Shown: positions 16,994-27,288, numbered from the stretch's first letter. The stretch is 64,000 bases of DNA from an uncultured Methylophaga sp. (GCF_947259025.1 NZ_CAMYKO010000001.1:62001-126000), one strand, 5' to 3'. A program made the numbers and translations. Notes: a model not told the origin generated them from the letters alone.

Positions 16994-19684
16994 ATGACTT
17001 TACGATACCTATTTGCCAGTCTGTTCTTGCTTTTTTCCAGTGCCGCTATGGCATATGAAACCGGCGAGGATCAGCCGCATGACGTCACCATTAAACTGCA
17101 CTGGCAGCACCAGTTTCAGTTCGCCGGTATTTACGCCGCCAAAGAACTGGGCTTTTATGACGAAGCCGGCATTGATGTTGAAATAGAAACCGGTTTCAGC
17201 CACCCCTACGATGAAGTTGAAAACGGCGGGGTTGAATTCGGCCTGTCGGGCACCGGCATCGTCGTTGAATATCTCAAGGGTCGTCCACTGGTGGCGCTGG
17301 GCGCGACCTTCCAGAACAGCCCGTATGTGTGGCTGGTTCGTGATGATTCGGGAATCTACTCCGCCGATGACTTTGCCGGTAAAACCCTGACCCGCCAATC
17401 CTATGCCGACGATCTGGCAGCCATCTTTCTCAAACAGGATATCGATACCAGTGAGATCAATTTCACCGCCCCTGAATCCAGTGACATTGATGACCTGGTT
17501 GCCGGGCGGGTCGATGCGCTGACCGCGTATATTTCGAATGAACCGTTTCGAATGTCAGAGCGCGGTATTCCCTATCGGACTATTGCGCCCAAAGACTACG
17601 GTATCAACTTCTACAGCGATATCCTGTTCACCTCGCGCCAGTACCTGGAGCATCACCCAGACGTCGTCAAGGCTTTTCGTGAGGCCACTTACCAGGGCTG
17701 GCGCTATGCCGCCGACAACCCCGAGGCGATGATTGATCTGATTCTGGACAAATACAATACCCAGAGCAAAAGCCGGGCGCATTTGCGCTATGAAGCTGAG
17801 CAATTACTCAAGCTCAGCCTCTATCCGACCGTGGAATTCGGTCATATGACGCGTAGCCGCTGGCAGAAAATTGCCAGAACCTACCGCGATCTGGGGCTTT
17901 ATGACGAGATTAGTGGGCTGGATAACTTTCTCTATCATGAGTCAGTACGCCAATCGAAGTTATACCAATGGTTGACTCTGGCGTTGGGTCTGCTGGCATT
18001 GCTGGCCCTGATTAGTTATCTGCTCAAGAAACATCATAACAAGCTGCTTACTGAACAGATCCGTGATCGCACCACCAAACTGGAACAGGAACTGCAAAAC
18101 CGTAAATCTCTGGAAGCGGCTGCCCGGCATGAAGGTCAACGTTTACAAACCCTGCTGGATAATACGATCGACAGCGTGATCACCATCAATCAGGCCGGTG
18201 ACATTGAACACTACAACAAAGCCTGTATCAGCCTGTTTGGTTACCCACCCGAAGAAGTTATCGGCCAGAACATCACCATGCTGATGCCGGCCAGTTACCG
18301 CGATCTGCACAAACTGGGTATGGCGCGTTTTATGTCTACCGAAGAGAGCCGTATTCTGGGTAAAGCGGTGGAAGTCGAAGCGCTGCACAAAAACGGTAAA
18401 ACCATTCCCATTGAGCTCACTATCAGCGACTTTAAATGGCAGGGACAGCATCTTTTCACCGGCATAGCCCGTGATGTTTCCCGCAAAAAAGCCGAACAGG
18501 AAGCGCTTTTAGAGGCCAAACAGCAAGCCGAGCGTGCCAACAATGCCAAGTCAGAGTTTCTCTCGGCAATGAGCCATGAACTGCGCACGCCGCTGAACGG
18601 CATTCTCGGCTTTGCCCAGTTACTGCTTAATGACAATGATGAACCACTGAGCGCCCACCAGCAAAAGAATATCAATCAAATCATTCACAGTGGTGAACAT
18701 TTGCTGACACTGATTAATGATGTGTTGGAACTGTCCAAAATTGAATCAGGCAATATCCGTACTTCCAGTGATCATGTGCATATCAATGCCGTCATTGAAG
18801 ACTGCCTGCCCTTGCTGGAAAACCTGGCCGATCAGCATCAGGTGCAGATTGAAAAGACGGAAAAAACGGACGGCGTGGTACTGGCTGATTTCACTAAGCT
18901 CAAGCAGGTCTTTATCAATCTGGTCAGTAATGCCATTAAATATAATCAGGCCGGTGGCAAAGTGCACATCAGTACTAGCATGCAGCCCCATAACAACATG
19001 CTGAAGCTGACCGTCACTGATACCGGTCCGGGGATTCCCAAAGACAAACAGCATAGCGTTTTCACCGCTTTTGAAAGGCTGGGACAGGAACACAGCCGTA
19101 ATGAAGGATCAGGTATCGGACTCAGCGTCTGCAAGCGCCTGATCGAGGCTATGGGCGGTCGCATTGATTTTGCCAGCAGTGAAGGCCAGGGCAGCAGCTT
19201 CTGGGTAGAGTTGCCGCTCTCCAATCAACAGCGCGGTGATGATCATGCGCAGCCGGGTCCTCCAGCCGATAGTCATTACGATGAATTACTCTTGCGGCGC
19301 AGTGATAACAGTCATAACAAGCCCATGCGCCATGTGCTTTACATTGAGGATAACCCGGCCAATATCCGGTTGCTGGAAGTGTTCTTCTCCCGTCATCAGC
19401 GTGTCTGTTTGCATACCTGCGAGAGTGCGGAAGCAGGGCTGGAACTGCTCAAGACCATGACCCCTGATGTGATTCTGATGGATATTAACTTGCCCGGCAT
19501 ATCCGGTATTGAAATGGCCCGCATTCTCCGTGAAGACAGCGAACTAAGCCATATTCCGCTGATCGCGGTGACGGCGGCGGCGATGCAGGAAAATATTGAT
19601 GCCGCGGAAGATTTGTTCCGGGTTTACATCACCAAACCGATCGACTTCAAACTACTGAGCCGAACCTTGCAGCCCTTGCTGTAA
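16994..19684 (+). CDS. Hybrid sensor histidine kinase with NMT1/THI5-like periplasmic sensor
   Basis: An 896-residue membrane sensor. After a signal peptide (residues 1-20) comes a periplasmic NMT1/THI5-type binding domain (about 30-310; VTIKLHWQHQFQFAGIYAAK and DILFTSRQYLEHHPDVVKAF). A membrane segment lies at about 323-344, then a PAS domain (about 383-490), a HisKA domain with H528 in AMSHELRTPLNGILG, an ATPase domain (VFINLVSNAIKYN, DTGPGIP, EGSGIGLSVCKRL) and a receiver with D830 in ILMDINLPG. NMT1 domains bind pyrimidines or similar small molecules; the ligand and the output partner are not visible. It is directly downstream of lptB but 66 bp away, so it may be separate. Confidence 0.92.
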   Translation: MTLRYLFASLFLLFSSAAMAYETGEDQPHDVTIKLHWQHQFQFAGIYAAKELGFYDEAGIDVEIETGFSHPYDEVENGGVEFGLSGTGIVVEYLKGRPLVALGATFQNSPYVWLVRDDSGIYSADDFAGKTLTRQSYADDLAAIFLKQDIDTSEINFTAPESSDIDDLVAGRVDALTAYISNEPFRMSERGIPYRTIAPKDYGINFYSDILFTSRQYLEHHPDVVKAFREATYQGWRYAADNPEAMIDLILDKYNTQSKSRAHLRYEAEQLLKLSLYPTVEFGHMTRSRWQKIARTYRDLGLYDEISGLDNFLYHESVRQSKLYQWLTLALGLLALLALISYLLKKHHNKLLTEQIRDRTTKLEQELQNRKSLEAAARHEGQRLQTLLDNTIDSVITINQAGDIEHYNKACISLFGYPPEEVIGQNITMLMPASYRDLHKLGMARFMSTEESRILGKAVEVEALHKNGKTIPIELTISDFKWQGQHLFTGIARDVSRKKAEQEALLEAKQQAERANNAKSEFLSAMSHELRTPLNGILGFAQLLLNDNDEPLSAHQQKNINQIIHSGEHLLTLINDVLELSKIESGNIRTSSDHVHINAVIEDCLPLLENLADQHQVQIEKTEKTDGVVLADFTKLKQVFINLVSNAIKYNQAGGKVHISTSMQPHNNMLKLTVTDTGPGIPKDKQHSVFTAFERLGQEHSRNEGSGIGLSVCKRLIEAMGGRIDFASSEGQGSSFWVELPLSNQQRGDDHAQPGPPADSHYDELLLRRSDNSHNKPMRHVLYIEDNPANIRLLEVFFSRHQRVCLHTCESAEAGLELLKTMTPDVILMDINLPGISGIEMARILREDSELSHIPLIAVTAAAMQENIDAAEDLFRVYITKPIDFKLLSRTLQPLL

Positions 19685-20506
19685 TTATTGCGCCGGTAAA
19701 AACAGTCTCGGCTCCACCCGCTCGTCATTGAGGCTGATACCAAAATGCAGATGCGGCCCGGTCACCCGGCCGGTGGCGCCTACCAGCCCGATGGATTCTC
19801 CCTGCTCTACCGGCTGGCCGTCTTTGACGTCGATCCGGCTCAGATGGCAGAACATGGTGACTAGACCCTGACCATGGTCGATAAACACGGTATTGCCATT
19901 AAAGAAATAGTCACCCGTGCCACGGATAATTCCCGCTGCCGGGGCCTGAATCGGCGTGCCGGTAGCGGCGGCGATATCCATACCGCTATGCGGTTGTCGC
20001 GGTTCGCCGTTAAACACCCGGCGGCGGCCAAACAGGCCGCTGACTCTGCCTTTCACCGGCCAGACAAAGTTAAAGTCAACCTCATTGGTTTCAGTCCAGT
20101 GTTGCAGGGCGGCATCAATGCGTTTTCTCTCGCGGTTAATCCGCTCCATATCATACTGGTTGGGATTGACCTTGCGTTTGTCCTTAATGGTGATGTACTG
20201 GGTCGGATATTGCTTATCGTTGATTTTGAATGTCAGGCTGCGCGGCTGGCCGTTTTTATCCACCTCAAGCTGATGCGTGCCCGGCTGCAAATCCAAAGGC
20301 ACGCCAATCACCGCCTGCCAAAGGCCATTTTCGGCCACCACCAGCACCGGTTTATCGTCAAAGCTGGCCTTGGGCTTATAACTTGATGCCGGTGATAGCG
20401 GCAGTATCACCACGCCACCGGGTACGGCATTTTCCTGCGGCAGCGCCGACAGCATCAGTGGCCAAAACAAGAGAGCCAGCAGCAGGTTTTTACTTGTCGT
20501 TAACAC
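19685..20506 (-). CDS. Secreted M23 family metallopeptidase
   Basis: A 273-residue periplasmic protein with a signal peptide (LLLALLFWPLMLSA) and a C-terminal LytM/M23 domain. Zinc-site motifs are HSGMDIAA, and GPHLHFGISLN with the HxH pair. An N-terminal beta-rich part (about 25-110) precedes it. M23 enzymes cut peptidoglycan cross-bridges or act as amidase activators; here both key motifs are intact, so activity is plausible. Its start overlaps the end of xseA by 17 bp on the same strand, so the two are probably co-transcribed. Confidence 0.92.
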   Translation of the reverse strand: MLTTSKNLLLALLFWPLMLSALPQENAVPGGVVILPLSPASSYKPKASFDDKPVLVVAENGLWQAVIGVPLDLQPGTHQLEVDKNGQPRSLTFKINDKQYPTQYITIKDKRKVNPNQYDMERINRERKRIDAALQHWTETNEVDFNFVWPVKGRVSGLFGRRRVFNGEPRQPHSGMDIAAATGTPIQAPAAGIIRGTGDYFFNGNTVFIDHGQGLVTMFCHLSRIDVKDGQPVEQGESIGLVGATGRVTGPHLHFGISLNDERVEPRLFLPAQ

Positions 20507-21998
20507 TTTTCACCTCACAGGCCAGCTCGCCCTGGTGCAAACGAACGCGGATCTCATCACCCTGTCCGACCTGATCACTGCGGGTAATGACTTCTCCGGA
20601 ATCAGCCCGACTGCTGATGCTGTAACCGCGCTCAAGCGTGTTAAGCGGGCTCACGGCGTCCAGGGTTCTTAGCTGCTCGCCCAGACGCTGCCGAGCCGCA
20701 TCCAGTTGTAGCTGCATCAGTTTGTCGATCTGTCGCCCTAAGCCGGTGACATGGCCCTGCTGTTGTTCGACGCGCTGTGCCGGAAGCTGGCGTTGCAAGC
20801 GGGAATCCAGCGAGGTTAGCTGCTGCCAGGCCTGTTTGTGCTCAGCTTTGAATGCGGTCTGCAATCGGTGACGGAGATTGCTCAGCAAATTCCGTTGACT
20901 GTCGATTTGTGACTGGGGATGCTTTAGCCGTGCTGCCAAAAAGTCGACCTTCTGGGCCCGGTTTTGCTGGATGCGCAGCCAGCCGGAATCCAGCATTCGC
21001 CTGAATTGATCCAGTGTTTGTCTTTGCTGACGGATCTGCAGTTCAGGTCTGGGCAGGCGGCGTTGCAAATGCAGCAAATGGCGCTGTTCACCGCTGAGCC
21101 ACTGGCGGGTGCGGGCAGTCAGTCTCTGCATCAGGCCCTGGATGGTGGCCAGTAATTGCTGACCATCCGGTACGGCCATTTCCGCCGCCGCCGACGGCGT
21201 GGGTGCCCTGACATCGGCCACAAAGTCAGCGATAGTGAAATCAATCTCGTGGCCGACCGCCGATATCACCGGCAGTTCGCAATCAAATATGGCCCGTGCC
21301 AGCTTTTCATCGTTAAAGCTCCACAAATCTTCCAGCGAACCACCGCCGCGGCTGATGATCAGCACATCACAGTCCTTACGGGCATCAGCCAGTTGCACCG
21401 CTTCTAATAGTTGCCGTGCCGAGGCTTCGCCCTGTACCGCCACCGGATACAACACCACAGCCACCGCCGGAAAGCGGCGTTTAAGCACGCTCAGAATATC
21501 GTGTAATGCGGCGCCGTCTGGTGAGGAAATAATGCCAATGGTTTGTGGCAGAGCGGGAATCGGTTTTTTATGCGCCTCATCAAACAGGCCTTCTTGACCC
21601 AGTCTTTGCTTGAGCGCTTCATAAGCCCGCTGCAGCGCACCGCTGCCGGCCTCTTCCATATGCTCAACAATAATCTGGAACTCACCGCGGCCTTCGTAAA
21701 GGCTGACACGCGCCCGTAACAGAACCTGCATACCATTTTCGGGTGTGAAACGCAGTTGACGGTTACGCCCCCGGAACATGGCGCAGCGCACCTGCGCCAC
21801 TTCGTCTTTCAAAGTGAAATAGATATGACCGGAAGCCGGCATCGCCAGATTGGAAATCTCGCCTTCCACCCACAGCAGGGGAAAAGAGCCTTCCAGCAGC
21901 ACACGGGCTTCTCGCACCAGACGCGAGACCGGATAGATATCTTTGACCGCCCGGTTTGCCAGTGTACCGGTTGAATTAGATGTATTTGGGGATGCCAT
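20490..21998 (-). CDS. xseA: Exodeoxyribonuclease VII large subunit XseA
   Basis: XseA is the catalytic subunit of the single-strand-specific exonuclease VII, working with XseB. The 502-residue protein has an N-terminal OB-fold (FPLLWVEGEISNLAMPASGH), a central catalytic domain (ALPQTIGIISSPDGAALHDIL, ISRGGGSLEDLWSFNDE, VGHEIDFTIADFVADVRAPTP) and a long coiled-coil tail. It is about 45 residues longer than E. coli XseA, mostly in the tail. It is divergent from guaB with 63 bp between; xseB is not in the window. Confidence 0.97.
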   Translation of the reverse strand: MASPNTSNSTGTLANRAVKDIYPVSRLVREARVLLEGSFPLLWVEGEISNLAMPASGHIYFTLKDEVAQVRCAMFRGRNRQLRFTPENGMQVLLRARVSLYEGRGEFQIIVEHMEEAGSGALQRAYEALKQRLGQEGLFDEAHKKPIPALPQTIGIISSPDGAALHDILSVLKRRFPAVAVVLYPVAVQGEASARQLLEAVQLADARKDCDVLIISRGGGSLEDLWSFNDEKLARAIFDCELPVISAVGHEIDFTIADFVADVRAPTPSAAAEMAVPDGQQLLATIQGLMQRLTARTRQWLSGEQRHLLHLQRRLPRPELQIRQQRQTLDQFRRMLDSGWLRIQQNRAQKVDFLAARLKHPQSQIDSQRNLLSNLRHRLQTAFKAEHKQAWQQLTSLDSRLQRQLPAQRVEQQQGHVTGLGRQIDKLMQLQLDAARQRLGEQLRTLDAVSPLNTLERGYSISSRADSGEVITRSDQVGQGDEIRVRLHQGELACEVKSVNDK

Positions 21999-22016
21999 TA
22001 AAAGCGCTTTTCCTGA

Positions 22017-22022
22017 TATAAT
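22017..22022 (+). promoter_or_regulatory. Candidate -10 box upstream of guaB
   Basis: A perfect TATAAT lies 40 bp before the guaB ATG. The expected -35 region (near 21994-21999, GCCATT) is a poor match to TTGACA, so this is only a tentative promoter call. Confidence 0.35.
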
Positions 22023-22061
22023 TGCAGGATCATATTACAGCTAATTTCAGGAACAAGTCTG

Positions 22062-23525
22062 ATGAGAATTGCTCAAGAAGCCCTGACGTTTGATGACGTA
22101 CTGCTACTGCCAGCGTACTCGAACGTCCTCCCACGTGATGTCAGTCTTACCACCAAGTTGACCCGTGATATCACGATCAACATTCCGCTGCTGTCAGCGG
22201 CGATGGATACCGTCACCGAGAGCCGTCTGGCCATTGCGATGGCGCAGGAAGGCGGTCTGGGTATTCTGCACAAAAACATGACCATCGAGCAACAGGCCGA
22301 GGAAGTTCGTAAGGTCAAAAAATTCGAAAGTGGTGTCGTTCGTGACCCGATTACTGTTGGCCCGAACACTACCATCGGCGAAGTAGTTGAGCTGACCCGC
22401 TCACATAATATTTCCGGCGTGCCGGTGGTGGATGGCGATGACCTGGTCGGTATCGTCACCAGCCGCGACTTGCGTTTTGAAACCCATTACGACAACCCGG
22501 TTTCAGAAATCATGACCAAGAAAGACAAACTGGTCACGGTCAAGGAAGATGCCTCCCGCGAGGAAGTGCTCAACCTGCTGCACACCAACCGGATTGAAAA
22601 AGTGCTGGTGGTTGATGACAACTTCCACCTGACCGGCATGATTACCGTCAAAGACATTCAGAAACAAACCGATAACCCACTGGCCTCCAAAGATAGCCAG
22701 GAACGTCTGCGGGTCGGCGCTGCCGTTGGTATTGGCGCAGAAAGTGAAACCCGTATTGAAGCGCTGGCCACGGCCGGTGTTGATGTCATCGTGGTGGATA
22801 CCGCCCACGGTCACTCGCAGGGCGTACTGGACATGGTCAAATGGGCCAAACAACACTTCCCTCAGGTACAGATCATCGGCGGTAATATCGCCACGGCCGA
22901 AGCCGCGCTGGCGCTGGTTGAAGCCGGTGCAGATGCGGTTAAAGTCGGTATCGGTCCCGGTTCTATCTGTACCACCCGCATCGTCGCCGGTGTCGGTGTG
23001 CCACAAATAAGCGCAATCAGTAATGTTGCTGGCGCCCTCGAAGGCACGGGTGTACCGCTGATTGCTGACGGTGGTATCCGCTTCTCCGGTGATATTGCCA
23101 AAGCGCTGGTCGCCGGTGCCCACACCATCATGATCGGCGGCATGTTCGCTGGTACTGAAGAAGCCCCCGGCGAAGTCGAGCTCTATCAGGGCCGCGCTTA
23201 CAAATCTTACCGAGGCATGGGCTCCATGGGTGCGATGTCACAGAAACAAGGCTCCAGTGACCGTTACTTCCAGGAGTCCAGCGAAGCCGACAAGCTGGTA
23301 CCGGAAGGCATTGAAGGTCGTGTTCCATTCAAAGGCAGCCTGGGCGCCGTGGTTCACCAACTGATTGGCGGCATCCGCGCCAGCATGGGTTACACCGGTT
23401 CGGCCACGATTGATGAAATGCGCACCAAGCCGGAATTCGTCAAAGTCACCGCGGCCGGCATGAGTGAAAGTCACGTCCATGATGTGACCATCATCAAAGA
23501 AGCGCCCAACTACCGCCTGAACTAA
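22062..23525 (+). CDS. guaB: Inosine-5'-monophosphate dehydrogenase
   Basis: GuaB oxidises IMP to XMP with NAD+, the committed step to guanine nucleotides. The 487-residue protein has the N-terminal [18 protein letters not shown], a pair of CBS domains at about 93-205 and the catalytic loop GIGPGSIC303TTRIV. The mobile flap shows as [10 protein letters not shown]. guaA follows after 64 bp that contain a hairpin, so guaB and guaA form an operon as in many bacteria. Confidence 0.98.
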   Translation: MRIAQEALTFDDVLLLPAYSNVLPRDVSLTTKLTRDITINIPLLSAAMDTVTESRLAIAMAQEGGLGILHKNMTIEQQAEEVRKVKKFESGVVRDPITVGPNTTIGEVVELTRSHNISGVPVVDGDDLVGIVTSRDLRFETHYDNPVSEIMTKKDKLVTVKEDASREEVLNLLHTNRIEKVLVVDDNFHLTGMITVKDIQKQTDNPLASKDSQERLRVGAAVGIGAESETRIEALATAGVDVIVVDTAHGHSQGVLDMVKWAKQHFPQVQIIGGNIATAEAALALVEAGADAVKVGIGPGSICTTRIVAGVGVPQISAISNVAGALEGTGVPLIADGGIRFSGDIAKALVAGAHTIMIGGMFAGTEEAPGEVELYQGRAYKSYRGMGSMGAMSQKQGSSDRYFQESSEADKLVPEGIEGRVPFKGSLGAVVHQLIGGIRASMGYTGSATIDEMRTKPEFVKVTAAGMSESHVHDVTIIKEAPNYRLN

Positions 23526-23539
23526 GGCAGTAACTCACA

Positions 23540-23567
23540 CACTGCCCCGCCCGGGGCAGTGCTGTTT
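23540..23567 (+). terminator. Hairpin between guaB and guaA (possible partial terminator)
   Basis: CACTGCCCCG at 23540-23549 and CGGGGCAGTG at 23552-23561 form a perfect 10 bp stem with a two-base loop, so the real loop is wider. The tail CTGTTTTT is a weak T tract. It may reduce guaA expression relative to guaB, or protect the 3' end of a guaB message. Confidence 0.6.
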
Positions 23568-23589
23568 TTAACCTGTTGAAGAGATTTCA

Positions 23590-25167
23590 ATGACCACCAA
23601 TATTCATGATCACCGCATTCTTATCCTGGATTTCGGTTCCCAGTACACCCAGCTTATCGCGCGCCGTATCCGCGAAGCCGGGGTTTATTGTGAGCTTAGA
23701 AACCCGGAGATCAGTGAAGCCGAGATCCGTGAATTTAACCCCAAAGGCATTATTCTCTCCGGTGGTCCTGACTCCACCATAGGTGAAGCCGCTCCGAGCG
23801 CACCGCAATGCGTCTTTGAACTGGGCCTGCCGGTGTTAGGCATTTGCTACGGTATGCAGACCATGGCCAGCCAGTTGGGTGGACAGGTTGAATCTTCCTC
23901 ACACCGTGAATTCGGCTACGCCCAGATCCGTGCCCGAGGTCATTCGCAATTGCTGCGTGATATCGAAGATCACACCACCGAACAAGGCTGGGGGATGCTC
24001 GATGTCTGGATGAGTCACGGTGATCGCGTTGCCGGACTGCCTGAAGGTTTCAAGGTCATTGCCAGCACCGACAGTGCGCCAATTGCCGGTATGGCGGATG
24101 AAGATCGCCATTTCTACGGCGTTCAATTTCACCCTGAAGTCACCCACACCACCCAGGGTCAGCGCATTATTGAGCGCTTCCTGGTAGAAATCTGCCAGTG
24201 TGACACGCTGTGGACCGCCGCCAATATTATCGAAGACCATATCGCCCAGGTTCGTGAGCAGGTCGGCGATGATGAAGTGCTGCTGGGCCTGTCGGGCGGC
24301 GTGGATTCCTCAGTAGTGGCCGCGCTATTGCACAAGGCGATTGGCGATCAACTGACCTGTGTGTTTGTTGATAACGGTCTGCTGCGTGAGAACGAAGGCG
24401 ATCAGGTGATGGCGATGTTTGCCAAGCATATGGGCATTCGTGTGATCCGGGTTGATGCCGAAGATCGTTTCCTCGATGCGCTGGCCGGTGTTGATGACCC
24501 GGAAAAGAAACGCAAAATCATCGGCAACATGTTTATCGATGTGTTCGATGAAGAAGCCGCCAAGCTGAGCAGCGTTAACTGGCTGGCCCAGGGCACAATC
24601 TACCCCGATGTCATCGAGTCTGCTGCCGCCAAAACCGGCAAAGCGCAGGTGATTAAAACCCACCATAATGTCGGCGGCCTGCCCGAGCATATGAAGCTCA
24701 AGTTGATAGAGCCACTGCGCGAGCTGTTTAAAGATGAAGTACGCAAACTTGGCGTTGAGCTGGGCCTACCGTCCGATATGGTTTACCGTCACCCGTTCCC
24801 CGGACCGGGTCTGGGCGTACGTATTTTGGGCGAAGTCAAAAAAGACTACGCCGACTTGCTGCGTAAAGCCGACCATATCTTTATTGAAGAGCTGCGTGCT
24901 CACGACCTGTATGATAAAACCAGCCAGGCTTTTGCTGTGTTCCTGCCGGTCAAATCAGTCGGCGTGATGGGGGATGGCCGTCGTTACGATTACGTCGTGT
25001 CTTTACGTGCTGTGGAAACCATTGATTTCATGACCGCGCGCTGGGCACACTTGCCTTATGAGTTTCTGGATCTGGTTTCACGCCGTATCATCAACGAAAC
25101 AGCGGGTATTTCACGGGTGACTTACGACATCTCCGGCAAGCCGCCCGCCACGATTGAATGGGAATAA
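23590..25167 (+). CDS. guaA: GMP synthase (glutamine-hydrolysing)
   Basis: GuaA aminates XMP to GMP using glutamine and ATP. The 525-residue protein has an N-terminal class I amidotransferase domain with C86 in LGICYGMQ and the His/Glu pair in [11 protein letters not shown], then an ATP pyrophosphatase domain with the P-loop [12 protein letters not shown], and a C-terminal dimerisation domain ending in KPPATIEWE. Its last 10 bases overlap acyP. Confidence 0.98.
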   Translation: MTTNIHDHRILILDFGSQYTQLIARRIREAGVYCELRNPEISEAEIREFNPKGIILSGGPDSTIGEAAPSAPQCVFELGLPVLGICYGMQTMASQLGGQVESSSHREFGYAQIRARGHSQLLRDIEDHTTEQGWGMLDVWMSHGDRVAGLPEGFKVIASTDSAPIAGMADEDRHFYGVQFHPEVTHTTQGQRIIERFLVEICQCDTLWTAANIIEDHIAQVREQVGDDEVLLGLSGGVDSSVVAALLHKAIGDQLTCVFVDNGLLRENEGDQVMAMFAKHMGIRVIRVDAEDRFLDALAGVDDPEKKRKIIGNMFIDVFDEEAAKLSSVNWLAQGTIYPDVIESAAAKTGKAQVIKTHHNVGGLPEHMKLKLIEPLRELFKDEVRKLGVELGLPSDMVYRHPFPGPGLGVRILGEVKKDYADLLRKADHIFIEELRAHDLYDKTSQAFAVFLPVKSVGVMGDGRRYDYVVSLRAVETIDFMTARWAHLPYEFLDLVSRRIINETAGISRVTYDISGKPPATIEWE

Positions 25168-25433
25168 AGCGTTACCATCTGATTATCAGCGGACGCGTTC
25201 AGGGCGTCAGTTACCGGGTCTCGGCTTGGGAAAAGGCCCGAGAGTTGTCACTCACCGGCTGGGTGCGTAATTTGACTGACGGCCGTGTGGAAATCGTAAT
25301 CGAGGGTGACACTGAAATCCTTGAGCAGATGTCGGCCTGGGCCCGAAAGGGCCCGCGCTTTGCGGATGTCTCCGATGTGTCTGTGTCTGAACACAATCCC
25401 ACCGGCGAATTTCCGGATTTCAAGATACGCTAA
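25158..25433 (+). CDS. acyP: Acylphosphatase
   Basis: A 91-residue enzyme that hydrolyses acyl phosphates. The catalytic arginine (R20 in [10 protein letters not shown]) and asparagine (N38 in GWVRNLTDG) are present, as is the family's FPDFKIR-type end. The start ATG lies within the last codons of guaA, so it is likely translated by coupling. This position behind guaA is not an obvious functional link. Confidence 0.93.
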   Translation: MGIKRYHLIISGRVQGVSYRVSAWEKARELSLTGWVRNLTDGRVEIVIEGDTEILEQMSAWARKGPRFADVSDVSVSEHNPTGEFPDFKIR

Positions 25434-25613
25434 TTCTGTTACATGAGCCTCTCGCCGTGACTTGCCTGGCACTGTGCCAGCTACACTTTCTCCTCTGTTA
25501 CCTCTCTTTAAGAAAAACACACCCACTTGAACTTGGGTGAATTGCCCGGTTTGCTAAAGCAGACACAAAAGCTATGATGTCCTCACAATAAAATATCAAC
25601 ATAAGGACATTTG

Positions 25614-26042
25614 ATGGCTCAGCAATTCGACTCCAAAGGTTTTCTGTGGCGTTTCATATTCGCGCTGGCACTGGTTTATGTCACTTATAATCCCACCGGC
25701 CTGAGTTATTACCACTGGGCCCGCGATGCCTTTTTAGGCAGTGGCAGCTTTATGACTCCGCCTTTTGCGCTGGTCTCGATCATTTTGTTGATCGGCTGGA
25801 CCGTCTACCTGCGCGCGACCTTACGCTCACTGGGCAGCTTCGGCCTGCTACTGGCCCTCGCCTTTTTTGCCATTATTATCTGGTGGCTGGTTGACCTGGG
25901 ATTACTGGGGATCCAAAACGAATCCGTGTTCAGCTTTATCGTTCTGTTCCTGATAGCTGCCGTGCTGGCTGTGGGCATGTCCTGGTCACATGTGCGCCGT
26001 CGCCTGTCAGGTCAGGCCGATATGGATGATGTGGATGAATAA
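25614..26042 (+). CDS. Four-helix membrane protein, DUF6524-like
   Basis: A 142-residue protein with about four transmembrane segments, beginning FLWRFIFALALVYVTYNPTG and keeping a WDxGxLG-like WLVDLGLLGIQNESVFSFIV centre. The pattern fits the uncharacterised DUF6524 family; the family assignment is from memory. AAGGA at 25603-25607 supports the ATG at 25614 over a TTG three bases earlier. The doxX gene follows after 34 bp, so they may be one operon. The 180 bp before it hold no gene that I can see. Confidence 0.72.
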   Translation: MAQQFDSKGFLWRFIFALALVYVTYNPTGLSYYHWARDAFLGSGSFMTPPFALVSIILLIGWTVYLRATLRSLGSFGLLLALAFFAIIIWWLVDLGLLGIQNESVFSFIVLFLIAAVLAVGMSWSHVRRRLSGQADMDDVDE

Positions 26043-26076
26043 TAAAAAACTGACTTAGACAACAAGGAGAAATTAT

Positions 26077-26475
26077 ATGGACAACCTGATCAACGCATGG
26101 CAGCCTCGGGTGCTGAGCCTGGTACGAATCGTTTCCGCCTTTCTGTTCATGGCGCATGGCACACAGAAAATGTTCGGCTTTCCGGCGGAGCAGCGCTATC
26201 CCTTTGAACTGTTTTCCTTATCCGGGGTGGCGGGCGTGCTGGAAGTCGTCGGTGGTTTGTTACTGCTGATCGGCCTGTTTACCCGCCCGGTCGCGTTCCT
26301 GCTTTCTGGTCAGATGGCATTTGCCTACTTTATTGCCCACGCTCCACAGGGTTTCTGGCCACTGAACAATGGCGGTGAACTGGCCACGATGTTCAGTTTT
26401 GTTTTCCTGTACTTTGCTTTTGCCGGTGGCGGCTCCTGGAGTGTTGACAGCCTCTGCAAACGTAACAAGGCTTAA
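26077..26475 (+). CDS. DoxX family membrane protein
   Basis: A 132-residue, four-segment membrane protein of the DoxX family, with LSLVRIVSAFLFMAHGTQKM near the start, GVLEVVGGLLLLIGLFTRPVA in the middle and FVFLYFAFAGGGSWSVD at the end. Members are linked to quinone or redox functions and oxidative stress, but most, including this one, have no proven reaction. An AAGGAGA about ten bases before the ATG is a good ribosome site. Confidence 0.9.
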   Translation: MDNLINAWQPRVLSLVRIVSAFLFMAHGTQKMFGFPAEQRYPFELFSLSGVAGVLEVVGGLLLLIGLFTRPVAFLLSGQMAFAYFIAHAPQGFWPLNNGGELATMFSFVFLYFAFAGGGSWSVDSLCKRNKA

Positions 26476-26490
26476 ACCGCCATAAATAAC

Positions 26491-26528
26491 TTTGCCACTG
26501 GTGAGCCACGCCGCTTGCCAGTGGCAAA
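26491..26528. repeat. Perfect 11 bp inverted repeat after doxX-like gene
   Basis: TTTGCCACTGG at 26491-26501 pairs with CCAGTGGCAAA at 26518-26528 around a 16-base loop. There is no T tract. It may stabilise the doxX message end or act as a weak terminator. Confidence 0.65.
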
Positions 26529-26539
26529 CTCTCATCTCT

Positions 26540-26752
26540 ATGCCCCACTCCTTACTGAGAATTGGCCTAACAGGCTTGCTGATTGTCGCCGTGTTGAATC
26601 TGCTGGCGGCACTGATACTGGATCAGACTGCAGCAAACCCCATTCATGCCACATGGTGGTCCGTGTGGTTTCCTGCCTATGCCTGCTGGCTGGGTATGTT
26701 GCTGGTACTGGCCGTGTTTAAACTGATTCGGGTATTGAAAAACCGGCATTAA
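26540..26752 (+). CDS. Small hydrophobic protein, unknown
   Basis: A 70-residue frame with two predicted membrane segments (IGLTGLLIVAVLNLLAALIL and FPAYACWLGMLLVLAVFKLI). I do not recognise it. A longer version from TTG at 26492 would start inside the inverted repeat, so ATG at 26540 is preferred, although no strong ribosome site is visible. It may be a real small membrane protein or a chance hydrophobic frame. Confidence 0.4.
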   Translation: MPHSLLRIGLTGLLIVAVLNLLAALILDQTAANPIHATWWSVWFPAYACWLGMLLVLAVFKLIRVLKNRH

Positions 26753-26917
26753 AAGCAGACTTGCCTGCCCTGTCTCTCATTCATGCGTTTCTACAACAAG
26801 AAAGATTCCCGGCTTTAAAGGTGTGTGAGTCCTGATTACTCCAGGCCGGTGCTGAGGTAAGCTGCTCTTTCATGCCTGACTCAGGCTGATAAAACCAATA
26901 TAAAAAGCAACCTTCCT

Positions 26918-27226
26918 ATGAGTGAGAGAGATCCCCAATTTTTTGACCGTGCTGACAGCTTTATTCGTCTTGCCAATGAACAGATGCAATCGGGCACAGA
27001 ATCCGGTCAGGTCAGTGCTGCATTTATGTACGGACTGGCACGCTACAGTGCCTGGTTCAGTGCTTCAGGCTGGAAAACCGGTGAGGATATGGCTGATGCC
27101 AAAGCCGAAACCCTGGAGTTTTTCGTTAACGAATACCGGAAAATGCTGGAACTGAACCTCGATGACTATATCGATAACTTCGATAAGTACATTGAAGCTT
27201 CCAGAAAAATGCAGGCCAATTCTTAA
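26918..27226 (+). CDS. DUF3144 family protein
   Basis: A 102-residue acidic, helical, cytoplasmic protein. FFDRADSFIRLANEQ at the start and SAAFMYGLARYSAWF in the middle match the DUF3144 family, for which no function is known. It stands alone: 165 bp before it and 62 bp after it are non-coding. Confidence 0.82.
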   Translation: MSERDPQFFDRADSFIRLANEQMQSGTESGQVSAAFMYGLARYSAWFSASGWKTGEDMADAKAETLEFFVNEYRKMLELNLDDYIDNFDKYIEASRKMQANS

Positions 27227-27288
27227 ATTTCACGGCAGACTCCGGAAAAATACGCTAGCATGCATGGTGTGTTTTTTCGGAGTTTTTT

